Part shown: positions 1 to 6,657 of the stretch, one piece after another
Position numbering within the stretch: position 1 is the stretch's first letter
Layout: each line of letters starts with the position of its first letter
Assembly: GCA_000435195.1 (NCBI GenBank)
Contig: FR880243.1
Coordinates: forward strand, 1 to 16,836
Reading direction: 5' to 3'
Length of the DNA stretch: 16,836 nt
DNA from: Clostridium sp. CAG:169
Lineage (GTDB): Bacteria > Bacillota > Clostridia > Oscillospirales > Ruminococcaceae
Notes under the pieces: generated by a model
What the model was told of the DNA's origin: nothing
Database searches by the model: none
The model's input: only the letters and a program-made list of their open reading frames with translations
Made by a program: the position numbers and the translations under genes

Positions 1-678
1 CATCTCCTCCAGCTGCTGCGGATAGGTCGCGCCTACTACTGCGCCGACGCGGGAATAGCCGTAATGATTCTCGGTCTTTTCTCCCCAGCTTTCACACATA
101 GCGCCCATCGTCTCATAGATGGTCTTGTCACCGATCTTCTGGTCCTGAAGCTCGCCGGAGGAAGGATTGGAGGTTTTCACCAGTACAAAGATGCCCTTGT
201 CCTTCTCGTCGCAGATTGGCAGCAGCGGTTCGATACCGTCCGAGCCGAGATAGCCGTTGACGGTCAGCATATCCGAACCGAAGGCAGCCTGCTGCTGGTC
301 GCGCAGAGCGGTGGTGCCCAGATGCGCCTTGGCATACGCCTGCATGGTCGAACCGATGTCGTTGCGCTTGCCGTCCATGATGACGATCATGCCCTTGCTC
401 TGTGCATAGCGAACGGTTTCGGACAGCGCCCACATTCCCTGCCAGCTGTACAGCTCATAGTAGGCTGCCTGTGGCTTGATAGCCGGAACGATGTCGCAGA
501 TAGCGTCGATGATGGCTTTGTTGTACTCCAGGATTGCCTGTGCTGCCGCATCAAAGCTGTCGCCGTACTGCTCAAACTTTTCGTCCTTGATGTGCTGCGG
601 GATATAGTCGAGCAGCGAATCCAGTCCCACTACGCTTGGGTTCTGCATCTGTGCAATCTTCTCAATCAGTCTTTTCAT
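1..678 (-). CDS. pyrF: Orotidine 5'-phosphate decarboxylase, type 2 (partial)
   Basis: Decarboxylates orotidine 5'-monophosphate to UMP, the last step of de novo UMP synthesis, in the cytosol. The first 226 residues are visible; the C-terminus lies beyond the left edge. The catalytic signature is present: Lys68 in PAIKPQ and DGKRNDIGST at 102-111 with the Asp-Lys-x-x-Asp arrangement (D102, K104, D107). The wording of this motif and the later GAVVGATYP stretch fit the longer type 2 subfamily, usually about 270-310 residues, so perhaps a fifth to a quarter is missing. The ATG at 676-678 is preceded by GGAGG with good spacing. It follows pyrC by 39 nt on the same strand, so it is probably cotranscribed and under PyrR control. 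No disruption is seen in the visible part. Confidence 0.93.
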   Translation of the reverse strand, partial: MKRLIEKIAQMQNPSVVGLDSLLDYIPQHIKDEKFEQYGDSFDAAAQAILEYNKAIIDAICDIVPAIKPQAAYYELYSWQGMWALSETVRYAQSKGMIVIMDGKRNDIGSTMQAYAKAHLGTTALRDQQQAAFGSDMLTVNGYLGSDGIEPLLPICDEKDKGIFVLVKTSNPSSGELQDQKIGDKTIYETMGAMCESWGEKTENHYGYSRVGAVVGATYPQQLEEM

Positions 679-717
679 CTTTTGCTTCCTCCGTCTTATT
701 TTCTCTTGCAGTTGATT

Positions 718-2007
718 TTACAGTTCATATACCACTTTACCGCCCAGGATGGTCTTGACCACCCTGCCGGTCAACTTCATTTTATCAAATGGGGTGTTGC
801 GGCTCTTGCTGTGCAGCTGCTGTGCATCCACCGTCCACTCCAGGTTCGGGTCAAACAGCACGATGTCCGCAAGACTGCCTTCCCGCAGGGTTCCTCCCGG
901 CAGGCGCAGCAGGTTGGCAGGACTGGTGCTCATCAGGCGCACCAGCTCCAGCAGACCCATGCCCTGCTGATGCACCAAGACGGTGCAGGCAGCGGCAAAG
1001 CTGGTTTCCAGTCCGACGATGCCGTTTGGCGCCTTTAAAAAATCTTCCTTTTCTTCTGCGGCGTGCGGAGCATGGTCGGTAACGATGGCGTCGATGGTTC
1101 CATCAAAAATTCCTTCGATGACCGCCTGGCAGTCCTCTTCCTCGCGCAGCGGCGGGTTCATGCGGAAGTTTGCATCCCTGCTTTCCAGCAGCCGGTCGGT
1201 CATCATCATATAGTGCGGAGCGGTTTCGCAGGTCACCTTGACTCCTCTGGCTTTCGCCTCCCGAATCAGCTGTACCGAACCTTTTGTGCTGACATGGGCG
1301 ATGTGGATGGCGGTGCCGGAGCTTTCTGCCAGCACGATTTCCCGCGCGGTGATGCTGTCCTCGCTGGCGCGGTCCATTCCCTTGACACCCAAGCGGCGGG
1401 AAACCTCTCCCTCGTTGATGATGCCGCCATCGATGATGGTCAGGTCTTCACAATGGCTGATGACCGGCACCCCTGCGTCGTATGCCCGGCGGAGCGCTTT
1501 GAGCATCATACCGCCGTTTTCCACCGGGCGTCCGTCATCGCTGACTGCCACAGCGCCCGCTGCGTGCAGCGCTGCAATGTCGTTGAGCTGTTCACCCTTC
1601 ATTCCGGTGGTGATGGAAGCGATGGGGTAAACCCTTGCATCCGCCTGTTTTGCACGCTCCAGAATATAAGAGAGCACCTCCGGGCAATCGGTAACGGGTT
1701 TTGTGTTCGGCATACAGCAGACACCGGTCACACCGCCTGCCGCAGCTGCCCGACATCCGGTCAGGATGTCCTCCTTATGGGTAAATCCCGGGTCACGCAG
1801 ATGGACATGGATGTCCAGAAAGCCGGGAGCGGCACACAGTCCGCCGGCATCCAGCAGCTTTGCATCCTGTGCAATCGGGCTGTCTTTTAAATGAGCACCT
1901 ACCTTTGCAATGCGCTCCCCTTCGATCAGGATGTCCCCGACAAAGTCCATCGCCGGCTGGCAGGATGGGTCGATGACCCTTGCGTTTGTAATCAGTAATT
2001 TTTCCAC
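718..2007 (-). CDS. pyrC: Dihydroorotase (class I)
   Basis: Zinc-dependent cyclisation of N-carbamoyl-aspartate to dihydroorotate, third step of pyrimidine synthesis. The 429 residues match the usual length of the family. Visible signatures are the metal-binding HxH in DIHVHLRDPG (His67, His69), the SHCED and AHVSTKGS histidines, the NPPLR substrate loop and the C-terminal TDHAPH motif carrying the catalytic Asp. The start is GTG, with an AGAGGGG ribosome site nine bases upstream; no in-frame ATG is as well placed. It lies 22 nt after pyrR and 39 nt before pyrF, all on the minus strand, so the three form one operon. No neighbouring pyrB is visible; it must lie elsewhere if the pathway is complete. 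Confidence 0.96.
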   Translation of the reverse strand: MEKLLITNARVIDPSCQPAMDFVGDILIEGERIAKVGAHLKDSPIAQDAKLLDAGGLCAAPGFLDIHVHLRDPGFTHKEDILTGCRAAAAGGVTGVCCMPNTKPVTDCPEVLSYILERAKQADARVYPIASITTGMKGEQLNDIAALHAAGAVAVSDDGRPVENGGMMLKALRRAYDAGVPVISHCEDLTIIDGGIINEGEVSRRLGVKGMDRASEDSITAREIVLAESSGTAIHIAHVSTKGSVQLIREAKARGVKVTCETAPHYMMMTDRLLESRDANFRMNPPLREEEDCQAVIEGIFDGTIDAIVTDHAPHAAEEKEDFLKAPNGIVGLETSFAAACTVLVHQQGMGLLELVRLMSTSPANLLRLPGGTLREGSLADIVLFDPNLEWTVDAQQLHSKSRNTPFDKMKLTGRVVKTILGGKVVYEL

Positions 2008-2029
2008 TTACAACATCCCCTCTTATCGC

Positions 2030-2581
2030 TCATATCGATTCCTGCGCTCTTTCCTCGCAGATGACCACCTGGTCTTCGCCGTCGTGCTCGGCAACCATCA
2101 CCTTGACAAATTCATCCCGCGAGGTCGGCAGATTCTTTCCCACATAATCCGCTCGAATCGGCAGTTCCCGGTGTCCTCGGTCAATCAGCGCCGCCAGCTG
2201 AATGCTGCGCGCCCTGCCGCGTTGGAGGATGGCATCCATTGCTGCCCGCACCGTCCTGCCGGTGTAGATGACATCGTCCACCAGGATGATCTGTTTTCCC
2301 TCCACCGAAAAAGGCAGACAGGTTCGGTCCTGTGCGGGCTGGTCCTGGCGTTTGTCATCGCGGTAAGCAGTGACGTCCAGCACCCCGACCTCCACCTGAG
2401 TACCCTCCAGCTCATAAATGCGCTTTGCCACCCGCTGTGCCAGCTGTGCGCCGCGGGTCACGATACCGACAATACAAAGATTCCCCGCGCCCTTGTTGCG
2501 CTCGATGATTTCAAAGGAGATGCGGGTGATTGCCCGCGACATCGCCTTCTGGTCCATGATCTGGGTCTTTTCGACCAGCAT
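2030..2581 (-). CDS. pyrR: Bifunctional pyr operon attenuator / uracil phosphoribosyltransferase
   Basis: RNA-binding regulator of pyrimidine genes that is also a uracil phosphoribosyltransferase. UMP-bound PyrR binds a loop in the pyr leader and favours termination. With the ATG at 2581 the protein is 183 residues, close to the 181 of Bacillus subtilis PyrR, and aligns from the LDEQAIRRALTRI region onward. The PRPP-binding motif IILVDDVIYTGRT sits at about residues 98-110, and DRGHRELPIRADYVGKN is the typical later segment. Three in-frame starts compete: GTG 2596, ATG 2587 and ATG 2581. The last is chosen because GGGGAGG lies six bases before it, whereas it abuts the ATG at 2587. First gene of the operon, directly behind its own attenuator. 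Confidence 0.95.
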   Translation of the reverse strand: MLVEKTQIMDQKAMSRAITRISFEIIERNKGAGNLCIVGIVTRGAQLAQRVAKRIYELEGTQVEVGVLDVTAYRDDKRQDQPAQDRTCLPFSVEGKQIILVDDVIYTGRTVRAAMDAILQRGRARSIQLAALIDRGHRELPIRADYVGKNLPTSRDEFVKVMVAEHDGEDQVVICEERAQESI

Positions 2582-2623
2582 ATCCATCCTCCCCACACTG
2601 TTTTTCCGCCTTGCCTAAGGCAA

Positions 2624-2663
2624 TAAAAAAAGCTGCCTGCGCCCTTACGGACAGCAGACAGCT
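2624..2663 (-). terminator. Attenuator terminator in the pyrR leader
   Basis: Read on the minus strand, the arms at 2654-2663 and 2631-2640 pair over ten positions (AGCTGTCTGC with GCAGGCAGCT, one G-U). An inner GTCC/GGGC helix is closed by a GTAA tetraloop and the whole is followed at once by seven T's. It lies between the pyr promoter and the pyrR start, so it acts as a conditional terminator rather than an operon end. Confidence 0.88.
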
Positions 2664-2807
2664 GATTGTTCACCAATTCACAAAGGAAAGCGTTTTTCGG
2701 ATCATTTTATCCCCATGCTTTCCCTTTCCGAATCACAGTTCGGCTCCCCAAAGTTTTTTCTTCTGCCTTACTTTGGAAAATGGCTACTTCCATCAAACTA
2801 CCTTGCC

Positions 2808-2821
2808 AGCCTCACGGGACC
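2808..2821 (-). promoter_or_regulatory. PyrR-binding loop (anti-antiterminator)
   Basis: On the minus strand this reads GGTCCCGTGAGGCT. It matches the recalled PyrR loop consensus ARUCCNGNGAGGYU at 13 of 14 positions; only the first base differs. Its place, about 145 nt before a strong terminator and upstream of pyrR, is what attenuation by PyrR requires. Flanking CCTT and AAGG bases can form a lower stem. Confidence 0.85.
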
Positions 2822-2904
2822 GTCTTAAAGGATTTGCTTTCAGGATCGTTGGTAATGGTCCTCCTTTGCAGCAAATGAATCTGCATTGGATTTCTTTACA
2901 GAAC

Positions 2905-2933
2905 AGTATACCCAATTCTTTTGGAAAAGTCTA
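2905..2933 (-). promoter_or_regulatory. Sigma-A promoter of the pyr operon
   Basis: Minus-strand TAGACT (2928-2933), 17-nt spacer, TATACT (2905-2910). The predicted start near 2898 places the whole PyrR leader in the transcript. Confidence 0.7.
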
Positions 2934-3035
2934 CTGTCCATCCGTCAAACCTCAACGGAAATTTTACTTTTTTTTAGTTATTTTGTATAAGGTTCTTCTG
3001 TAAAGAAGCGATGACCCCTGCGATCCGCCGGTCTA

Positions 3036-3245
3036 TTAAATGCCAACAATTTCCTCATCTTCGTCCTGCTTTTTCTGTCTGCGCGGATCGTTTTGCCGGA
3101 TATAGATGCTCAAAGCCTTGTCCATCTTAAACAGCACCCGCACCGATTTTGCGCAGATCAGCGCAATCATCGCTGCTGTTGCCGCCGTCGCGGTCACCGC
3201 CGCCAGTACGGAAAAGTTTTTTTCCTGCCATGCTTTTTTCATCAT
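3036..3245 (-). CDS. Small single-pass membrane protein, unknown function
   Basis: A 69-residue protein that I do not recognise. It has a short basic N-terminus (MMKKAWQEKN), one hydrophobic segment at about residues 12-32 rich in Ala, Val and Thr, then a charged tail with basic residues and an acidic DEDEE near the end. This suggests a membrane-anchored peptide with a cytoplasmic or surface tail. The start is supported by GGGAGGG seven bases before the ATG and by a good promoter upstream. It is divergent from the S41 protease gene and lies upstream of the pyr promoter without a clear terminator in between. Translation is likely; function unknown. Confidence 0.6.
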   Translation of the reverse strand: MMKKAWQEKNFSVLAAVTATAATAAMIALICAKSVRVLFKMDKALSIYIRQNDPRRQKKQDEDEEIVGI

Positions 3246-3295
3246 ATCGTTTCCCTCCCGATTGAAATTGACAAAAGGGTATTTTCTTTCTTTTT

Positions 3296-3324
3296 ATTAT
3301 ATCGCTTTTTCCTTCTTTTCGCAA
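3296..3324 (-). promoter_or_regulatory. Sigma-A promoter of the 69-aa membrane protein gene
   Basis: Minus-strand TTGCGA (3319-3324), 17-nt spacer, perfect TATAAT (3296-3301). It lies about 50 nt before the gene start. Confidence 0.65.
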
Positions 3325-3374
3325 CCTGCAAAAGGAGACGGTCTGCATTTTTTTACAAAATCCTTTACAGACTG

Positions 3375-3403
3375 TTTTAAAATACAAAATTCTGTGGTAA
3401 AAT
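3375..3403 (+). promoter_or_regulatory. Probable extended -10 promoter of the S41 protease gene
   Basis: TGGTAAAAT gives an extended -10 (TAAAAT at 3398-3403) with only a weak TTTTAA at -35 (3375-3380), 17-nt spacer. It is the best candidate in the divergent intergenic region. Confidence 0.45.
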
Positions 3404-3463
3404 AAATAGGTTATCATATTTATACCTTTGAGTTTCTTAATTTTACAGGTAGGAGTTCTTGCT

Positions 3464-4846
3464 ATGAATAAAAAAATCTCTCTTGGCGCAGCTCTTGCGC
3501 TCATGCTCATCGTCACAGCCGTCACCTTTTCCATTACGATGATTTTTTCCCGCCAAACCTTTTCCACCACTGTTACCAACATTTCCGAGCGGGAAGCAAT
3601 GTATGATAAGCTGGCGGAGATAGACAGCTATGTCCGCAAAAATTACTATGGCACCATCGACGAAAATAATCTGAATGACTATCTTTCCGTCGGATATATC
3701 GCCGGACTCTCTGACCGCTATGCCGCCTACTATTCCGCCTCTGACTACGCCAAACGCCAGCAGGAGGATGCAGGCAAGCTGGTTGGCATCGGCATCCGCG
3801 CTTCTAAAAGTGAAAGCGGCTTTATTCAGGTCAACGAGGTCTATCCCGACTCTCCGGCAGAGGATGCTCAGATCAAAGCCGGCGACCTGATTGTCAAAGT
3901 CAACGACATCGACGTTACCGCCGACACCTATGAAAGTGCTATCACCGAAATCGGCGGACAAGCAGGCACCAAGCTCAGCCTGACTGTCCGCAGCGACAAC
4001 AAAGACCGTGAGATTGCCGAAATCACCCGACGGGTCGTTGTGACCCCAACCATCTATTCCCATATGATTGGCACCACCGGTTATGTCAAAATCACCGACT
4101 TCAACGAGAATACTTATGACCAGTTCAAAAAGGCACTGGAAAATCTGGTCGGCAACCAGGGTGCACAGTCGCTCATCTTCGATTTGCGCAACAACACCGG
4201 CGGTCTTGTGGACCCTGCCATCAAAATGCTGGATATGCTTTTGCCGGAAGGGGTCATTGCCACTGCAACCTACCGTGATGGCTCCACCGAGGTGCTGGGC
4301 AACTCCGATGCCAACTGCATTGATCTGCCGATGGCAGTTTTGACCAACGAAAACACCGCCAGTGCTGCCGAACTGTTCACCCAGGCACTGCGCGACTACA
4401 ATGTTGCAAAATCGGTGGGCACCAACACCTACGGCAAGGGCGTTATGCAGGTTACCCACTCGCTCAAGGACGGCTCTGCCATCCGCATCACCATCGCCCA
4501 GTACAATCCGCCTAAGAGTGCAAACTACGATGGCGTGGGAATCAAACCGGATTACGAGGTCGCACTGACTGAAGAACAGCAGGCCATTTTTGATACCCTT
4601 GATGAAAATACCGACCCACAGCTGAAAAAAGCATTGGAAGTTGTTAATGCTGGAGCAGCTCCAAGTGAAACCACACCGGCACAGACCCAAACCACTGAAC
4701 CTACCACCGGCAAAGATGCTGAAACCACCGAACCTGTCGAAAACAAAGACGGTGAATCAACCACACCTACCGAAGGTAGTGAAACGTCTGAATCTGCCGA
4801 AGGTCAAACCGATGAAACTGCCAAGCCTGCCGAAGGTGAAGAATAA
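3464..4846 (+). CDS. S41 family PDZ-containing C-terminal processing protease
   Basis: Membrane-anchored serine protease of the CtpA/CtpB (tail-specific) family, acting outside the membrane on the C-termini of extracytoplasmic proteins. 460 residues: an N-terminal anchor at about 6-28, a helical N-terminal part, a PDZ domain at about 100-185, and the protease core. The Ser-Lys dyad is visible: Ser300 in NENTASAAEL and Lys325 in TNTYGKG, 25 residues apart as in the family. Instead of a peptidoglycan-binding domain, the last 50-60 residues are a low-complexity Thr/Glu/Pro tail. A TTG start 36 nt upstream is in frame, but AGGAG eight bases before the ATG at 3464 decides the start. Single-gene unit ending at a strong terminator. 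The substrate is unknown. Confidence 0.92.
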   Translation: MNKKISLGAALALMLIVTAVTFSITMIFSRQTFSTTVTNISEREAMYDKLAEIDSYVRKNYYGTIDENNLNDYLSVGYIAGLSDRYAAYYSASDYAKRQQEDAGKLVGIGIRASKSESGFIQVNEVYPDSPAEDAQIKAGDLIVKVNDIDVTADTYESAITEIGGQAGTKLSLTVRSDNKDREIAEITRRVVVTPTIYSHMIGTTGYVKITDFNENTYDQFKKALENLVGNQGAQSLIFDLRNNTGGLVDPAIKMLDMLLPEGVIATATYRDGSTEVLGNSDANCIDLPMAVLTNENTASAAELFTQALRDYNVAKSVGTNTYGKGVMQVTHSLKDGSAIRITIAQYNPPKSANYDGVGIKPDYEVALTEEQQAIFDTLDENTDPQLKKALEVVNAGAAPSETTPAQTQTTEPTTGKDAETTEPVENKDGESTTPTEGSETSESAEGQTDETAKPAEGEE

Positions 4847-4872
4847 TCCCCTGTCATCCTTTGTAAAACAAC

Positions 4873-4916
4873 AAACAAAGCCGACCGCAACAATCTGTGC
4901 GGTCGGCTTTGTTTTT
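4873..4916 (+). terminator. Strong intrinsic terminator after the S41 gene
   Basis: Perfect 17-bp inverted repeat (arms 4873-4889 and 4898-4914) with an 8-nt loop, ending in a T run. It lies between the convergent S41 and DUF4364 genes. The A-rich left flank could let it serve the minus strand as well. Confidence 0.9.
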
Positions 4917-4923
4917 ACAACCA

Positions 4924-5478
4924 TCATTCCTGCATCAGCAGTCCCAGCACGCGGGAATAAAAGGAAGTCGGGTCACTTTCAATCTGCTGTTTCACTCGCA
5001 GGCACTCGCCTTCGGTAGGCAGAAAGACGCTCATATCCAACAGGTCAGAGCCGATGTCCCGCAGCACCACCCGCAATGTCCATCCGTCCGTTGCCGGAGC
5101 AAAGGTGATTTCCACCTTGTCCATACACCGTTGGATTTCCATCAGGCGCTTTGCCTCTTCCAAAGCCTTCTCCCGAGCGCTTTTGGGAATCGTCTTATAG
5201 AAAGTCTGTGCGGTAACAGTGCCGCTTTCGGTCAAAGCAAGCTGCTGCTGTCCATCCTGTATCGAGCTGGTCAGCTGCCCGGTGCGCTCCAATTCGCTGA
5301 CCGCCTCCACAAATTCAAAATAATTCACCAAGCCGGTGTTCTGAAAGATTTCACCCAGCTGCTCAAACAACAGCGGCTGTTTGAGGCTGTCCAGCAGATA
5401 GCACACCAGCAGCTTGACTTCAAAATCATTGGTCAATCCGCCCGGCTGCACACCGCCCACAAACGCATTGAAGGACAT
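4924..5478 (-). CDS. DUF4364 family protein
   Basis: 184 residues, resembling the DUF4364 family found widely in Clostridia. The hallmark stretch is the N-terminal segment after GGLTNDFEVKLLVCYLLDSL, followed by a GLVNYFEFVEAVSEL-type region, which looks like a winged-helix fold. That suggests a cytosolic DNA-binding or regulatory role, but no function is established as far as I know. A TTG start 21 nt upstream is in frame. The ATG at 5478 is preferred because AAGGGG lies eight bases upstream and the family typically begins MSFxAF. It converges on the S41 gene across their shared terminator and is preceded by about 200 nt without a gene. Confidence 0.85.
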   Translation of the reverse strand: MSFNAFVGGVQPGGLTNDFEVKLLVCYLLDSLKQPLLFEQLGEIFQNTGLVNYFEFVEAVSELERTGQLTSSIQDGQQQLALTESGTVTAQTFYKTIPKSAREKALEEAKRLMEIQRCMDKVEITFAPATDGWTLRVVLRDIGSDLLDMSVFLPTEGECLRVKQQIESDPTSFYSRVLGLLMQE

Positions 5479-5611
5479 CCCGCACACCCCTTCATCCAAG
5501 TAGTTGAAAGTTTTTTCTGATTTCTTCCTTTTATTTTACACCATTTTTCACCATTTTAAAAGCCCATCCCGGCAGATTTTCCATCATTTTTTATCATTTA
5601 CTGCACAAATC

Positions 5612-5658
5612 GCCGATAAATGTTCTTTGGTTATCTTGAACCTTCCTTTTTTATCGGC
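5612..5658. repeat. Inverted repeat upstream of the DUF4364 gene
   Basis: Arms GCCGATAAA (5612-5620) and TTTATCGGC (5650-5658) are perfect complements around 29 nt, inside which GGTT and AACC can pair again. There is no following T run, so it is not a standard terminator. It may be an operator or an RNA structure in the transcript of the 70-aa gene. The rest of 5479-5676 is AT-rich with no gene seen. Confidence 0.45.
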
Positions 5659-5676
5659 AAATTCTGACAGAAAACC

Positions 5677-5889
5677 TTACAACCTGGACAGCTGGTCGAG
5701 GATATTCTGCATCTTTCTTTGGGACACATAGCCGCCCGCATAATGGATAACATCCTTTAAAGGAATGGCATTTGCCATCGGCAGCATCGGGTGACGCATC
5801 ACCATAGGCAGCTCCTTTTGCAGCATCGCCTTTGCCTGTGGATTTTGCAGCACCTCTCCTACGGTAATCTGATAGTTTTTTAAATTCAT
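5677..5889 (-). CDS. 70-residue protein of unknown function
   Basis: A small soluble protein, MNLKNYQITVGEVLQNP onward, without membrane segment or signal peptide. It is Met- and Leu-rich with a GGYVSQRKMQNILDQLSRL end. The pattern (VGEVLxNPxA, then hydrophobic repeats, then a short helix ending in xxLxxL) faintly recalls small helical C-terminal domains attached to some bacterial hydrolases, but I would not name a family on that. AAGGAG eight bases before the ATG supports real translation. It is on the same strand as the DUF4364 gene, 198 nt upstream of it, and diverges from the 110-aa gene at 6070. Confidence 0.6.
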   Translation of the reverse strand: MNLKNYQITVGEVLQNPQAKAMLQKELPMVMRHPMLPMANAIPLKDVIHYAGGYVSQRKMQNILDQLSRL

Positions 5890-6009
5890 AACAGCGGCTC
5901 CTTTCCATTCTTAAACGTGTATGAAACGGTTTCCCTCTATCCTATGCTTTCTTTTTAAATTGGTGAGATGAAATATTGGTAACGATTTTATAAAAATTTT
6001 GCTCCGTAC

Positions 6010-6038
6010 TTTTCCCCCGCAGAAAGATTCTGTATAAT
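6010..6038 (+). promoter_or_regulatory. Probable promoter of the 110-aa gene
   Basis: Perfect -10 TATAAT at 6033-6038; the -35 position (TTTTCC, 6010-6015) is weak. It lies about 30 nt before the gene. Confidence 0.5.
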
Positions 6039-6069
6039 AAAGGCAGCACAATAAAATGGAGGTGTTCTG

Positions 6070-6402
6070 ATGAAAAAGAAATGGTGGCTCCTGTTGACTG
6101 CTCTCCTTCTGCTTGGCAGCATCCTTTCCTGGACCGCTTTCCAAAGGGCGCACACCTTCACCCTCTCCGGCAGCGAGGAGATGAAATCCGAGCAGATACA
6201 GCCCTTGTTCCAAACCGTAAAGGTCAGCGGTGATTGTGATACCGACGTCGTGTTTACAGACACAAAAACCGGCGAGGAGTATCTCATCGGATATATCACG
6301 CATGGTGTATCCCAAACCATCCAATTACCTGCCGGCAGATGGTACACGGTGGAGGGTGCCGGAAACTTGCGCGTGGGTCCTGTGAAGATCAGAATCGAAT
6401 AA
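6070..6402 (+). CDS. Small signal-anchored extracytoplasmic protein, unknown function
   Basis: 110 residues. A basic start (MKKKWW) is followed by a hydrophobic stretch at about 6-23, then about 85 polar residues with alternating beta-type pattern (TVKVSGDCDTDVVFTD, ITHGVSQTIQLPAGRWYTVE). This suggests a membrane-anchored or secreted beta-rich domain exposed outside the cell. There is one Cys but no lipobox. GGAGGT lies shortly before the ATG and a TATAAT box sits upstream, so expression is likely. I do not recognise the family. It stands alone: divergent from the 70-aa gene and separated from metG by 255 nt that contain an inverted repeat and the metG promoter. Confidence 0.65.
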   Translation: MKKKWWLLLTALLLLGSILSWTAFQRAHTFTLSGSEEMKSEQIQPLFQTVKVSGDCDTDVVFTDTKTGEEYLIGYITHGVSQTIQLPAGRWYTVEGAGNLRVGPVKIRIE

Positions 6403-6507
6403 GGCGGGAGTTTTCCAATATCAAGTAAACCGCTTGACATCCCTGTGCATCCTTTTGTTCGGCAAACGCCCACAATCCGCTTTGACAGGAGAGTCCAAAA
6501 CGAAAAT

Positions 6508-6569
6508 ACTCAATGCCCTGTTCCCAATTCCTTTTTCATTTACAAGGAATTGGGGACAGGGCATTGAGT
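6508..6569. repeat. Long inverted repeat upstream of metG
   Basis: Two 24-nt arms (6508-6531 and 6546-6569) around a 14-nt loop, complementary at all but one position, which is G-U in one of the transcripts. The core reads GGGGACAGGGCAT on the plus strand. Only a three-T run follows, so it is a poor intrinsic terminator. It may be a dispersed palindromic (REP/MITE-like) element. The outermost six bases of the right arm form the -35 box of metG. Confidence 0.85.
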
Positions 6570-6592
6570 TTAAGGACAAATAATGCTATAAT
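6564..6592 (+). promoter_or_regulatory. Sigma-A promoter of metG
   Basis: TTGAGT (6564-6569), 17-nt spacer, perfect TATAAT (6587-6592) with an extended TGC before it. The leader to metG would be only about 55-60 nt, too short for a T-box riboswitch. The -35 box lies inside the right arm of the inverted repeat. Confidence 0.8.
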
Positions 6593-6657
6593 TTTGTCGT
6601 GTATCTTTATTTTATGATTTACCATTGCGGTATTGATAGACAGGAGGACAAAACGAT

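Larger units (their letters stand above)
2582..2898 (-). promoter_or_regulatory. pyr operon leader, about 300 nt, no gene
   Basis: Untranslated leader between the predicted transcription start and pyrR. Besides the PyrR loop and the terminator it holds three further possible helices: CCAAAG/CTTTGG around 2749-2780, CCGAA/TTCGG around 2729-2745, and GGGAAAGC pairing with GCTTTCC around 2685-2725. A GGACC about 20 nt before the PyrR loop is complementary to the loop's GGTCC. These are candidates for the antiterminator fold, but which helices compete cannot be settled by eye. No convincing coding frame is present on either strand. Confidence 0.7.

Noticed and set aside
64..2007. Long plus-strand open frames opposite pyrF and pyrC
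   Set aside because: They are antisense to well-recognised enzymes, lack ribosome sites and show no family resemblance.
2611..3003. 130-aa plus-strand open frame in the pyr leader
   Set aside because: It crosses the attenuator hairpin and promoter, has no ribosome site, and reads as random sequence.
3000..3030. Terminator after the 69-aa gene
   Set aside because: Only a five-base stem is possible and no T run follows.
3443..4690. 415-aa minus-strand frame opposite the S41 gene
   Set aside because: The plus strand carries a clear catalytic dyad, PDZ domain and ribosome site.
6434..6510. TTGACA boxes at 6434 and 6482 as extra promoters
   Set aside because: The first has no -10; the second faces only AATACT, running into the inverted repeat. 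Too weak to list.
6593..6657. T-box riboswitch upstream of metG
   Set aside because: The leader from the predicted start is only about 55-60 nt and no T-box sequence or terminator is present.
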